NCBI GenBank assembly: GCA_964035545.1
Contig: OZ037771.1
Span: forward strand, 3,461,128 to 3,525,127
Direction of reading: 5' to 3'
DNA: 64,000 bases
DNA from: Bugula neritina
Taxonomy: Eukaryota > Bryozoa > Gymnolaemata > Cheilostomatida > Bugulidae
The first letter of the stretch is position 1, and each line of letters opens with the position of its first letter. Below are positions 21,501 to 37,428 of the stretch, piece after piece. A program made the translations under genes and the position numbers. The notes beneath the pieces were generated by a model. It made no database searches. It was not told where the DNA came from and saw nothing but the letters and a program-made list of their open reading frames with translations.

Positions 21501-23994
21501 CTCACTTTAATGTCAGTATGTGGTCTGCATTGCAGCTGGAGAGATTGATCAGGACTTGACCAGCACTGGTGAAGAAAATGTTAACAATGCCAATGTAGCA
21601 GGTATGGATGTTATTTCACCATTTCCTTGTCCCACCTCCCTACTTGTAAATGACTTTCCTGACCAAGTGATGATTTAAATGCACCACTAATGGTAGAGTT
21701 TAGCCTGTGTAACTATGTACATGCCAACTTAAAGGCTATTACTTTGTAATATATCTATTCAAAATAATGGTTGGAATTCATTAATAAATATTGCAGATGG
21801 AGTTAATGATGAATTGACTACGTCGCCAACTACCACTACGCCAACTACCACTACGCCAACTACCACTACGCCAACTACCACTACGCCAACTACCACTACA
21901 CCAACCACCACCACGCCCACCACCACCACGCCCACCACCACCACGCCCACCACCACCACGCCAACCACCACCACACCAACCACCACCACGCCCACCACCA
22001 CCACGCCAACCACCACCACGCCCACCACCACCACGCCCACCACGCCCACTACCACTACGCCAACCACCACTACGCCCACCACCACCACGCCCACCACCAC
22101 CACGCCCACCACCACCACGCCCACCACCACCACGCCCACCACCACCACGCCCACCACCACCACGCCAACCACCACCACGCCAACCACCACCACGCCCACC
22201 ACCACCACGCCAACCACCACCACGCCAACCACCACCACGTCCACCACGCCAACCACTACTAATAATCAAGTCGATGGTAATTAAAATTCTGTTTATCTGT
22301 GTACCTAGTACTGTACATACTATTTTAATTAGTTATTGGGGGTAATTTTTCAAAATACATGATTGAGTTTGTTTTAATTAAGAGAAGAATATTTCTTTTG
22401 TTTGTTTTTAAAGGAGCTTCATAAAATTACTTTGATGCAGCAACTGTGTATGCCAACATATCTGAATGTTCGTATATGTTTGAATCTAACACAGTTTTAT
22501 TTTTCTCCAAAACTAGTTGTTTTTTATTGAAAGTTTAAGATTTACTCATATCAACATTAAACAAAATCAGAAAATTTTCATTATGATTTAAAAAGTAGCT
22601 GGGCATCCATTACCTTAGAGATGAAAATTCTCACTTGAGAGTATTACTGTTTTATATTTAACCACCTTTAGTTTTGTTGCTTTTAATAAGAAAAGATATA
22701 CAATATATATATGTGCGCGCGTGTGTGTATATACTGTATATACAGTATATACTGTATATACAGTATATATGTATATACAGTTACACAGTATATACTGTAT
22801 ATTGTGTACCATATATGCCTGTGTGGCAGTTGTTACTCGCCTGGTCCCTTTGATTATTTAATTAGTAATTTCTGTGTTTTTTGTTTGCAGTCACTACTAC
22901 TACTGCGGGTAGTTGTGGAGGCACCCTCACTGCTTCTTCTGGTACTCTAACATCTCCCAACTACCCCGAAGATTTTCCTGAAAACTCCTACTGCGTGTGG
23001 AATATCACGGTACCCAGTGGAGTTGTCTCCCTTACATTTTATGATGTAGACTTTGAGGGCGATGCTGCAGGATGTACTGACAATCTTTATGTGAGTTGGT
23101 AGCTGTCGTCTGTGTTTTATATATGTTTGGTTGAAAATTTGCTCAAATGACACTAGCTTTAAAAAGATTTTTGAAAAAATGGCTACATTTCCTTACTTAA
23201 AAATGTGCTCTTGTTCCTTTTTTATTAGTGAGGTAACACATTTTTCAACGTGAAAAAGTCATTTTTTTAAAAATAAATTGTAAGCTAAATTCAAAGCACT
23301 ATGAGGCTTACTCTTGATACCCAATGTCTAGCTCTCATTGTATAAATAACATGAGTTTACTATATTTTTAGTGTGTAACATTACTTATATCAATAAGGGT
23401 GTCAATAAATATAGCACTTTTCACTCAAGAACTATTTTTGCCAAATTAGATTCTGTCCAAAAGTTGTTTATAGTTATTACTTTGTGTGTTTTTGTAAGTG
23501 TTAAAACTTATAACAGTCTTTACAAATATTCTTTCATTTGTTATAGTTTTTTAGTATTGTATAATATTTATCATGCGGTCTTTAAATTCTATTTAGATTT
23601 GAAATGTTGGACGTGGATGTTATTTTAGTTATCAAAGCCAAAGAAACGGTTGATGAAGCTGCATATTAGTATAATTTAAAATTATAATACTGAGATTTCT
23701 TATTTTCAGGTTTATAATGTGCCCAGCAATGACTATTTCTTTTCTCTGTGTGACTCGGCTGTTCCTGTAACTGTGACTGGAAACTCCAGCTCTATCAGTG
23801 TTGTCTTCATCAGTAATAGCTCTAGTCAAGGTCATACAGGGTTCTCTGCTAGTTGGTATGCTACTGTAACTACATCGACTGTTTCCCCAACTCTTTCCAC
23901 TAACACAGACGTTGTGGAGTGCTCTTTTAAAGCTGCTCTTCGTGCAAACTTGTTGTTATTAGTTTTTATATCATTTTTGTATTTTGCTTACTAA
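292..23994 (+). CDS. Gene A: giant TSP1 / RGM-like / mucin / CUB mosaic surface protein, 5'-partial
   Basis: Multi-exon gene that enters the window in an intron, so its start and signal peptide lie upstream. I place 37 exons: 292-438, 1014-1185, 1488-1656, 1889-2179, 2344-2514, 2984-3096, 3564-3783, 4170-4338, 5142-5207, 6067-~7530, 7732-7860, 8524-8637, 9091-9279, 9645-9739, 10357-10602, 11143-11224, 11506-11612, 11886-11955, 12223-12317, 12631-12742, 12901-13083, 13384-13439, 13913-14118, (14208-14217 tentative), 14721-14958, 15542-15631, 15733-15876, 16661-16820, 17215-17383, 17636-17926, 18445-18618, 18925-19040, 19353-19584, 20494-20623, 21536-21601, 21797-22276, 22891-23090, 23710-23994. 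Domain-level exons are mostly flanked by phase-1 introns, the hallmark of module shuffling. The C-terminus ends in a hydrophobic tail with no cytoplasmic residues, typical of a GPI signal. I infer an extracellular, GPI-anchored protein of at least ~2,480 residues. Least certain are the donor near 7530 and the junction after 14118. Confidence 0.8.
2632..2765. repeat. CACT/CACTCT simple repeat
   Basis: Degenerate (CTCACT)n in a gene A intron, with CGCT and TTCACTAA variants. Confidence 0.9.
3263..3315. repeat. (GT)n microsatellite with GTGC core
   Basis: Short (GT)n / (GTGC)n tract in a gene A intron. A similar tract lies at about 12498-12560. Confidence 0.9.
5142..7530 (+). other. Gene A: acidic linker exon and Thr/Glu-rich mucin-like stalk
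   Basis: A 66-nt phase 1-1 exon (5142-5207) encodes a short acidic linker. It is followed by one very large exon (6067 to about 7530) made almost wholly of a 12-residue repeat of the form VETTEGTTAEPN or VETTEGTTAVSN. The Thr density suggests heavy O-glycosylation and an extended stalk. The 3' end is uncertain: phase-1 donors exist at 7485, 7530 and 7551, and I prefer 7530 (AA then GTAACA). In the second unit the matching positions hold a 66-nt linker exon and a PTTTT-repeat exon, so this is the duplicated counterpart. Confidence 0.75.
6144..7367 (+). repeat. Coding minisatellite, 34 units of 36 bp
   Basis: Exactly 1,224 bp divides into 34 units of 36 bp, each encoding 12 residues. Units alternate between EPN, VSN, ESN and VSS endings in higher-order blocks. 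The first half is nearly homogeneous; the second half carries more substitutions (ERTTAES, KRTTAEP, VQTTEG). Because the period is a multiple of three, the array is also open on the reverse strand. Those antisense ORFs are by-products. Confidence 0.95.
11690..11872 (+). repeat. 35-bp AT-rich minisatellite in gene A intron
   Basis: About five units containing AGCAGGTATATAACATATAC and ending just before the exon at 11886. The units contain CAGGTATAT, a splice-site-like string, close to a true acceptor. Confidence 0.9.
14967..15075 (+). repeat. 20-bp minisatellite beside a gene A donor
   Basis: Five to six units of TTCTACGTTATATATTACTC starting about 9 bp after the donor at 14959. Confidence 0.9.
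15733..15876 (+). other. Gene A exon: thrombospondin type 1 repeat, copy 2
   Basis: Single phase 1-1 exon of 144 nt, against 147 nt in copy 1. It encodes FPWGQWTSCSATCGEG followed by TRTRHC and four further cysteines to HCPG. The W-x-x-W and CSATCG motifs match C-mannosylation and O-fucosylation signals. It opens the second TSP1-RGM unit. Confidence 0.93.
16058..16275 (-). mobile_element. tRNA-Thr-derived SINE, copy 1
   Basis: On the reverse strand it starts GAGCAGCCATGGTCTAGGGG (A box). A TAGTAAA anticodon-loop-like stretch and GGTTCAAGCC (B box) follow. A shared tail includes GGATGC and ATAATTGCTCCTGTGCC-like sequence. It aligns along ~215 bp with 40971-41184. It lies in the gene A intron after TSP1 copy 2. 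Confidence 0.75.
16661..20623 (+). other. Gene A: RGM-like (vWD-type) domain, copy 2, with polybasic site
   Basis: Seven exons mirror copy 1 in phase and nearly in length (160/169/291/174/116/232/130 nt, against 172/169/291/171/113/220/169). Landmarks are LRCLGKNLHTHCAAHN, VVGDPHVKSL (GDPH codons 17675-17686), NEFETCS, LLSNEYYILKGT, STGLLIDGCPDP and CSSC...CNYDC. Between the GC motif and the CSSC cluster lies GGRRRRKRDTS (basic codons 19474-19491), a strong furin-type cleavage site absent from copy 1. Vertebrate hemojuvelin is cut by furin in the same interval, between its GCP motif and the last Cys cluster, giving a soluble form. I infer two possible processing events for this copy: Asp-Pro autocleavage and convertase cleavage. 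Confidence 0.74.
20755..20850 (+). repeat. 16-bp TTGACCTCAGTTTACT minisatellite
   Basis: About six units of CTTGACCTCAGTTCAC or TTTGACCTCAGTTTAC in a gene A intron. A second array of CAGTACTCATT-type units lies at about 21040-21290 in the same intron. Confidence 0.85.
21536..22276 (+). other. Gene A: linker exon and Pro/Thr-rich stalk
   Basis: A 66-nt acidic, Asn-rich linker exon (21536-21601) precedes a 480-nt exon (21797-22276) encoding PTTTT repeats. Both are phase 1-1. The sequence would be an O-glycosylated rod that lifts the upstream domains away from the CUB domain and membrane. It corresponds by position to the ETTEGTTA stalk of the first unit, although the repeat unit is unrelated. 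Confidence 0.85.
21826..22260 (+). repeat. Coding minisatellite, 15-bp PTTTT unit, about 29 copies
   Basis: Tandem 15-bp units (CCAACYACYACYACG and variants) in frame with the exon. One shortened unit near 22037-22045 gives PTTPTTTT, and STTPTTTNN closes the array. Long antisense ORFs rich in Val/Gly or Trp across it are artefacts of the period. Confidence 0.95.
22726..22812. repeat. AT-rich palindromic repeat
   Basis: Alternating TATATACTGTATATACAG units read the same on both strands, so this stretch can form a long hairpin or cruciform. It ends about 80 bp before the CUB exon of gene A. Confidence 0.85.
22891..23994 (+). other. Gene A: CUB domain and C-terminal GPI signal
   Basis: Two exons (22891-23090 and 23710-23994) encode one CUB domain of about 110 residues. 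The four family cysteines are visible (SCGGTL, YCVW, GCTD, LCDS), with the typical TSPNYPEDFP and GFSASW motifs. A Ser/Thr linker and a final hydrophobic stretch LLLLVFISFLYFAY then run straight to the stop. A hydrophobic end with no following charged tail is typical of a GPI attachment signal. A short single-pass anchor is the alternative. Confidence 0.9.
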
Positions 23995-24144
23995 CCCTAC
24001 CTGATCTGAGATTATATGGTGTACTGTTGATATTGCCCAGAGGTCTATAATTTGATATTATCTTATTTTATTACTATTAGTATCATGTTTTGATATACAA
24101 TGTTGCTGCTGATTTATTATAATGGAAGTTTGTGCATCTATTTC

Positions 24145-24150
24145 AATAAA
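24145..24150 (+). terminator. Probable poly(A) signal of gene A
   Basis: AATAAA lies 151 bp after the stop codon. A second AATAAA lies at 24330-24335. Gene B has lost both at the equivalent positions of the duplication; the first reads AATCAA there. Confidence 0.6.
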
Positions 24151-24489
24151 TTTTCTAATGAAATTTACCAATAATAGTCATAGTTTGTAATGCAGAGCTT
24201 CACAGTTTTTTTTTATCAACTTAATTCTGCCTCTATGAGTTAGGTGTTAAATGTTAGTATGTACTGCATTGTAATAACTTTACTTAGTTTAAAGTTTTAG
24301 TTTTTGTAAGAAGCCAACAGATTTTCAGTAATAAAGTTGGTTAGTTGGTATGGCTGAACATAAGAACTAAGCCTGTATACCAATATTTTAAAGTGGAAAA
24401 TTTAGGTTTCTATTGCACCACTATTATTTCTGCTGCTTTTGTTATGGTGGGTTTTACTGATTTTGAGTATTGTAAACTCACCTAATAAT

Positions 24490-24690
24490 ATATATATAAT
24501 GTGGCCTTGGGGTGAGCTCGGGGTCGGTGTGCAGTTGCGGGTTAATAGCTTGGCTGCAAGGTAACTCCAGCTCCTGTCCGTCCGGTAGGGGTGAAGTTGA
24601 GACTCCGGGTTAGAGTAGTTGGCTGGTGGTGCTCCTCAGTCTATGGTCCTGGGTCAGCAGTCTAACACATTCTAATTGGGTCGCATACAT
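24490..24690. other. GC-rich block upstream of gene B
   Basis: About 200 bp of markedly higher GC (GGGGTGAGCTCGGGGTCGG, GTCCGTCCGGTAGGGG) in AT-rich surroundings, ending about 280 bp before the gene B start codon. It could be a promoter-proximal island or a diverged mobile element. A TATA-like TTATATAG lies at about 24759-24766. I see no coding potential. Confidence 0.3.
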
Positions 24691-24969
24691 TCTATACAAA
24701 TATCCGCAATTGTTCCTCAATCAGTCTCAAGTCTCTCCATTCTCCCATTTGCACTAGGTTATATAGCTATAACACTCGCACGAGCCACACCCACGCTATA
24801 AGTAATATTAGAGTTGTGCACCCCACACACATGCAACAATAAGAGATGACAACTACACATATTTATAATACTTATAAATCCAGATATAACAATAGCAACA
24901 GCAATGAAGTGTTTCACATCTGGCCAGTTTCCGGTTAAACTATGCCTAATCTCAAAGCAGAATCTCGTA

Positions 24970-27900
24970 ATGAATTTTGTCCAACTATTCCTGAAGGTTA
25001 TTAGCCTTATCTTATGGCTACAAGGTAAAAATATCAATGTAGTTTGTATATCATTTCAAATAATAAAAGCTCTATTATTTTGTAAATTATAAAACTAAAT
25101 TGCATGGGTTTGTCTTTTAAAATAAATAAGGTTCTGTAACTGTAAGAAGAGCAGGAAGCTACTAGGACTTGTAGTGATATACTAATACTTACTTTGGTGC
25201 TCGGTGTTGTTAAATATAAGGTTCAGCACTAGCCCTAGGAGTAGAAGTACGTCTTAAGATATTGACTTTGAATATCACTCATTACTGATAGTAATTACTC
25301 ATTAGTCATTGAAATATAAAATATATTTATAGCTTTTAAATTTAATACAAGTTTTAAATATTTAATTCAGTGGTATCACTACCAGCACCAGCTTAGTAAC
25401 AGTGTTACTATCAGTTATCAGTATGACTATCACTATGACTATATGAGTATCAGTAACTGTAAGAGTATGCAAAAGTAACTACCCAAACCTGTGTTTTTGG
25501 CTAATAGTAATAGTAATACTAATAGCAATAATTAAACTTTTATCAAAAAATGTATAAAATGATAAGTTTTAAAATGTAGCAAAATTTGCCCAATTTAAAT
25601 TTTTAGTTGTTTGTTGACAGCTCATAGTCATTAGTTTTACCCCTTAAGTATAGGCAAGACAGATATATTTCCTACTAAAGTTTTATAAAAATATGAGTTA
25701 TACTGAAAGTGAATACCTACATTTTCTTACCAGCAATTTTCATTTGATAAAATTGTAATCAGCCAATGCGGACTACTAGTACTGCTACTAGTAGCAGTAC
25801 ACAAACTTAAGGTAAAGTGACCCAGTTCTGTTAGTAAAATAACGGTAAAAATTTATACCAGTTTGGTGTAAATTTTTTCAAATTGCAAATAATTAGGCTT
25901 TATTTCTAATTGATGATTTACATTCTGGTGTAGAAATGTAAAACTCAAAGATGCTAATGCTGTTGTTTTATTTTATAAATCATTTCATGATTGAAACATT
26001 GTATAGGCTTGTTTTGCTCTCTCACATCATAGATTTTACTTTAGTTATGCGTCCACGGCTTTTAGAGCCTTGAGTTATGCCTGAAGTTGAAAATCTGTAT
26101 TAATTACTAAAGATTGAATTACTCTTAATTTTAGAATAATTAATATCAATAAACAAGAATTAGACAATCTAGAAAAGTGCAAATAGTCCCAATTCACATG
26201 CAGTTGCAACATTTTGCTGTAGCTGGTGAATAGCTTTTTTTTCAGAAGTGCATTTTTGTCTATATATTTACAGTGAGTTATAGTGGATCCTCTACTACTA
26301 CCTCTACTACTACTGGTGCGAGTGGTTGTGGAAGCACCCTCACTAGCTTTGCTGGTACTCTAACATCTCCCAACTATCCTGGCAACTATCCACCTGATTT
26401 AAACTGTATCTGGACTATCACTGTACCCGCCGGCATTATTTCTCTGACCTTCATTAAAATAGACCTTGACCCACAAACTGGAATCTGTAGTGATAGTGGC
26501 GATAGTGTGCATGTGAGTTGTGTGTTTTACTGGCAACTAGTAGTTTCTAGGAGAGAAAAAGCATCTTGTTTATAAACCCTCCTTTTATACTGTCAAGGAG
26601 GTGGCTTGCTTTAAAATCTAAACCTTTAGCAATATTGATAGTTAATTTTTTATCATTCACATTAAAATCCAAGGGATAGATGTTTAAAAGCTCTCCGTAA
26701 GCACCAATCTCTTTTCTGATAGACAAATGAAAAATTTATTCATAAGCTAGGTTGGTTCGAATTGCCAATATGGATTTTAGATGTCAAAAATTAATACTTA
26801 AATTGTTGAATGTTCAAACATTTTATACTACTTTTATTCAAATGACAATAAACTTACAGCTTGATGTTACGTTTTACTTTCATTGATTTTGTCAATGCGA
26901 TTGAAATGAAGTGTGCCTTTTATAAAATTATATAGCAATTCTCTACATTTGAATCTTCATTCAGGTTTATGATGGATTAAGTGGTGACATAGTTATTTCC
27001 CTGTGTGGAACACAGGCACCTGTTACGGTTAATGGAATATCTAGATCACTTAGAGTTGTCTTCACTACTGACAGTACTGGAGAGCGAGTAGGATTTGCAG
27101 CCACTTGGACAAGTGAGTCATGTATTCAATATTTGAAGAATGTTTAGCTTCTGTGACCTTCAATGACCTTTCTGTTTAGTCGATATATGTGATGCCATGT
27201 CTTACTATGCTACACTATATACCTTTATATACTATTTTATACTCTCCTATGCTATATCCTGCACTATACTACACTTCACCATACCGTGCTATACTATTTT
27301 ATACTATGCTTCACTACGTTATAATGCTACACTATACTATACTCTATATGTCATACTATACTTTACTATTTTATGCTCTATTTAACAAATATCGTACACC
27401 TAGCACTAATTAGGATAGTTGCTATTATATGCCATAGCATTATAACATTGACCGTTATATTATAACACAGTTATACTGCAATGTTTAGCTGTTGGTTTAA
27501 GTTATTTTTTGCCTATTTGGTTCTAGGCGCTCTTCCCAGTACACAGTCAACATCCACCCCTTCTGGTAAGTTTATATACTTCCATTTTGATCAAATCAAC
27601 TTCTTCAAACAAATACACCAGTATTGTGTACTTGTATAGCCACGGTTGGTGTTTAAACACTGGAATTTTGCGTTTAGTAAACCTTAGTTGTAGTAGTAAA
27701 GGAAATAGGAGAGTAGCAACTGGTTAGTTTCAGGACATTTATTTCTATTGGATTAAAATTTCTGCACATTGGTGTTAGTTTTAGTTCAGAGTTGTTCATG
27801 TCTTTTTGAAACAAAAAAAACATGGATACTGTTAGACTTGACTATCATTTATGGCCACAGTTCTGTTGGAATAACTTTTCATTGATAATTTCTGCATTTT

Positions 27901-28955
27901 GTATTTATGTACAGTCACCACTACTACTGCGGGTGGTTGTGGAGGCACCCTCACTGCTTTTTCTGGTACTCTAACATCTCCCAACTATCCTGGAGATTTT
28001 CCCGAAAACTCCTACTGCGTGTGGAATATCACGGTACCCAGTGGAGTTGTCTCCCTTACATTTTATGAAGTAGACTTTGAGAGCAATGCTGCAGGATGTA
28101 CTGACAATCTTTATGTGAGTTGGTAGCTGTCGTCTGTGTTTTATACATGTTTGGTTGAAAATTGGCCCAATATGACATCAGCTTTTATAAGATCTATGAA
28201 AGAATGGCTAAATTTGCTTAGTAACAATATGCTCTTGTTCTCCTATTATCAAAAGGTTAACAGTTTTGTCAACTTGAAAAAGTCATTTTCTAAAAAAATA
28301 TTTTAAGCTATTTTATGCAAAGCGCTATCCCATGCTTTTTCGCCATTCTATAACTAACATGAGTTAACTATATTCGTACTTTGTAACATGACATATATTG
28401 AAAAAGGTGCCAATATACATGGCCTTTTCCAATTCTACTTTAGCCAAGTTAGATGCTGTTGAAAAAGTTCTATTTTGTTGTTGAGTTTTTAAGCATTGCA
28501 ACAATTTTGACAAAGATTCATTTCAATTCGGGCTATGTTTTAATATAGTATAATATATGCAATGCGGTACTTTTAATGCTATTAAAATTAGAAAACTTGA
28601 AGAGTTATGTTTTGGCTTGATTTTCATTCTAGTTAAAATCGTGTTTTAAGCTGAGGTTTCATATTTTCAGGTTTATGATACGTTCAGCAACGTCCAGTTG
28701 TTTTCTCTGTGTGACTCGGTTGTTCCTGTAACTGTGACTGGAAACTCCAGCTCTGTCAAAGTTGTCTTCATCAGTAATAGCTCTAGTCAAGGTCATACAG
28801 GGTTCTCTGCTAGTTGGTATGCTATTGTAACTACACCTACTGTTTCCTCAACTCTTTCCACTGATGCAGAAGTTGTTGAGTGCTGTCATAAGGAGGCTCT
28901 TTGTGCAAACTTGCTGTTATTAGTTTTTATATCATTTTTATATTTTGCTTACTAA
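24970..28955 (+). CDS. Gene B: secreted two-CUB GPI-anchored protein
   Basis: Six exons: 24970-25024, 26274-26512, 26965-27112, 27527-27565, 27915-28114, 28671-28955, summing to 966 nt (321 residues). The first encodes a clean signal peptide, MNFVQLFLKVISLILWLQ, and ends in a phase-1 GT donor that joins in frame with the first CUB exon. Then come a Ser/Thr linker, CUB1 (GCGSTL, NCIW, ICSD, LCGT), a short Pro/Ser/Thr linker, CUB2 (GCGGTL, YCVW, GCTD, LCDS) and the hydrophobic tail LLLLVFISFLYFAY, identical to that of gene A. It probably acts at the cell surface as a small CUB protein. Exons 5-6 are a tandem copy of the end of gene A. The signal-peptide exon is the least certain, as it is supported only by composition, phase and position. 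Confidence 0.8.
25380..25530. repeat. Cryptic ACT/AGT repeat island 1
   Basis: Lies in intron 1 of gene B. It is degenerate sequence built from short words such as TATCAGTATGACTATCAC and TAATAGTAATAGTAATAC. Related islands occur at 30040-30160, 39550-39990 and 48280-48870. There is no fixed unit and no coding potential. Confidence 0.55.
27190..27385. repeat. Degenerate ACTATACTAC repeat
   Basis: Loose 5-10-bp repeats (ACTATACTACAC, TATACTATTTTATACTAT) in the gene B intron between the CUB1 end and the linker exon. Confidence 0.7.
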
Positions 28956-35800
<6,845 letters not shown>

Positions 35801-37428
35801 CTACTTTACAAGACAACACGGGCGGGATGAAGACCTCCTGGGTCAACCAGAAACTGCTCCACTAAACTTTGGCTAAGCATGCTAGTCATTTTATAGGCGT
35901 CACCCATTGAGGAAATGACCAAAGTCCTTACCTTTGAAAATAGATTTATTTTGCAGGTGGTAGTAATTTTCATGATGTAAAGTGCGCATGGACATACAAT
36001 TATAATAACTAATCTAGATATGCTAATGCTCTGGTATGCTAGACAGTTGCTTGGTGACATCATGAGACAAGTTGTTAAGTACAATAAGGTTTACTCGTTG
36101 CAGGTCACCTATCATAATGTTGCTGTTCCACTGTTATTAGTATCTTGTTAAATAATAATTATAAATTTTAGTGATTATGCTGTAAATTTATTTTTCTGGC
36201 AATATTGATTTAATATATGGTCTGTGACAAATCTGTAGAAATATTTTGACATTTTTCAACGCGTTGCAGTTGCTAAGAAGATGTTGGAACTATTTTAGCT
36301 CTAATCGCACAGTATGTTATCCCATTCCTGTAAAGTTATTGAATATCTGGCTAAAAATATGCTGTTGTACAGAATCCAATAATTAATCAATTTATATTCA
36401 ATAGCAAAGTTTGCCCAACACTTAATAAATTTCACATCCCTTTTCAATGGCGGCTTTTAATTAAAACTTTACTTTAAGCGAAGCCTTATGACAGAAACGC
36501 TTATAATTAATAATATTGACTTAGTTTAATAGCACAAGGTTCTTATTTCAAAGTGAAAGAGTGTATTTAATGTTTAAACCTTCTTGTGAGGCCATTGCCT
36601 GCTATTGCAATTTAAAGAAACCTTGCAGGTGACATGCCTACTTAAAACTAAGTATAACCTAAAGTGACGCACATTCAATATGACCTCCGAGATACATTAT
36701 TATATACTCTTAGGAAAGACAAGCCTGCTGTGTAATTGCACGTTTCTCTCAGAATGAGTGCCATAGTTTCCGTGGCAACCCCCAGGGGAGTATTTTAGGA
36801 ACTATTAATATGAAGGTGGCAGTAAGGCTCTTCCTTCACCACTGGCATATCTTAAAGCACTTTACGGTTATGAGCTAATTTCAGCTATATATATATATTA
36901 TTGTGATATTATAAAGCATTTATCAGTATTTAACATTGTCTTAAAAAGTGGTGTAAACTGTGTTGGGTCAAACCCTGCATGTTAAAATATTCAAATTACC
37001 AAGTTTCAAACCCATAATACTTTCAGGGGAATAATACTACACTGTTTGCAAACAATCTACATTAATCTTTGACTTGCATGCATAAAACATCTCTTAATAA
37101 GTCAACAGCAACTATAATAATTAGATGTATATTATGCAGATTGCTTTTTTTCCAGTTGGACCCAAATGCTTATTTCCAAAAATTAAGTTGTATGAAGTTT
37201 CCATGGCAAATTTGACGACGTACTGAATTTAATATATAATATATTTTTTGTTCATAAACCCACAATGCACAAGTACAGAACAATTGATTGGAAATGAAAG
37301 TTGATGATATTTTGTCGTGGATAACCTCTCCTGCATTCGGTACAGTTGTGCAGATTATCAGTTGTTAGAGCAGCTCAAAAAGTCATGTGACCGTTTAGAG
37401 TTATCAGTGCCTCTACACTTTGTGGTCA
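35801..37428. other. Intergenic, ZNF330 3' UTR side
   Basis: AT-rich sequence after ZNF330. AATAAA at 36424-36429 is a candidate distal poly(A) signal. I see no gene. Confidence 0.5.

Larger units (their letters stand above)
22866..24435 (+). repeat. Segmental duplication, copy 1 (3' end of gene A)
   Basis: About 1.57 kb covering the CUB exon, its intron, the last exon and the 3' UTR, paired with 27888-29365. The two CUB exons are 200 nt in both copies and the last exons 285 nt in both. The intron start (GTGAGTTGGTAGCTGTCGTC) and the UTR start (CTGATCTGAGATTATATGG) also match, so genomic DNA was duplicated, not an mRNA copy. Confidence 0.9.

Noticed and set aside
21759-22284. Minus-strand Val/Gly-, Gly/Arg- and Trp-rich ORFs over the PTTTT array
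   Set aside because: Reverse readings of a 15-bp repeat. The plus frame fits between phase-1 exons.
24904-25024. Start of gene B at the upstream ATG (24904)
   Set aside because: The upstream 22 residues are not signal-like. The ATG at 24970 gives a clean signal peptide immediately before the phase-1 donor.
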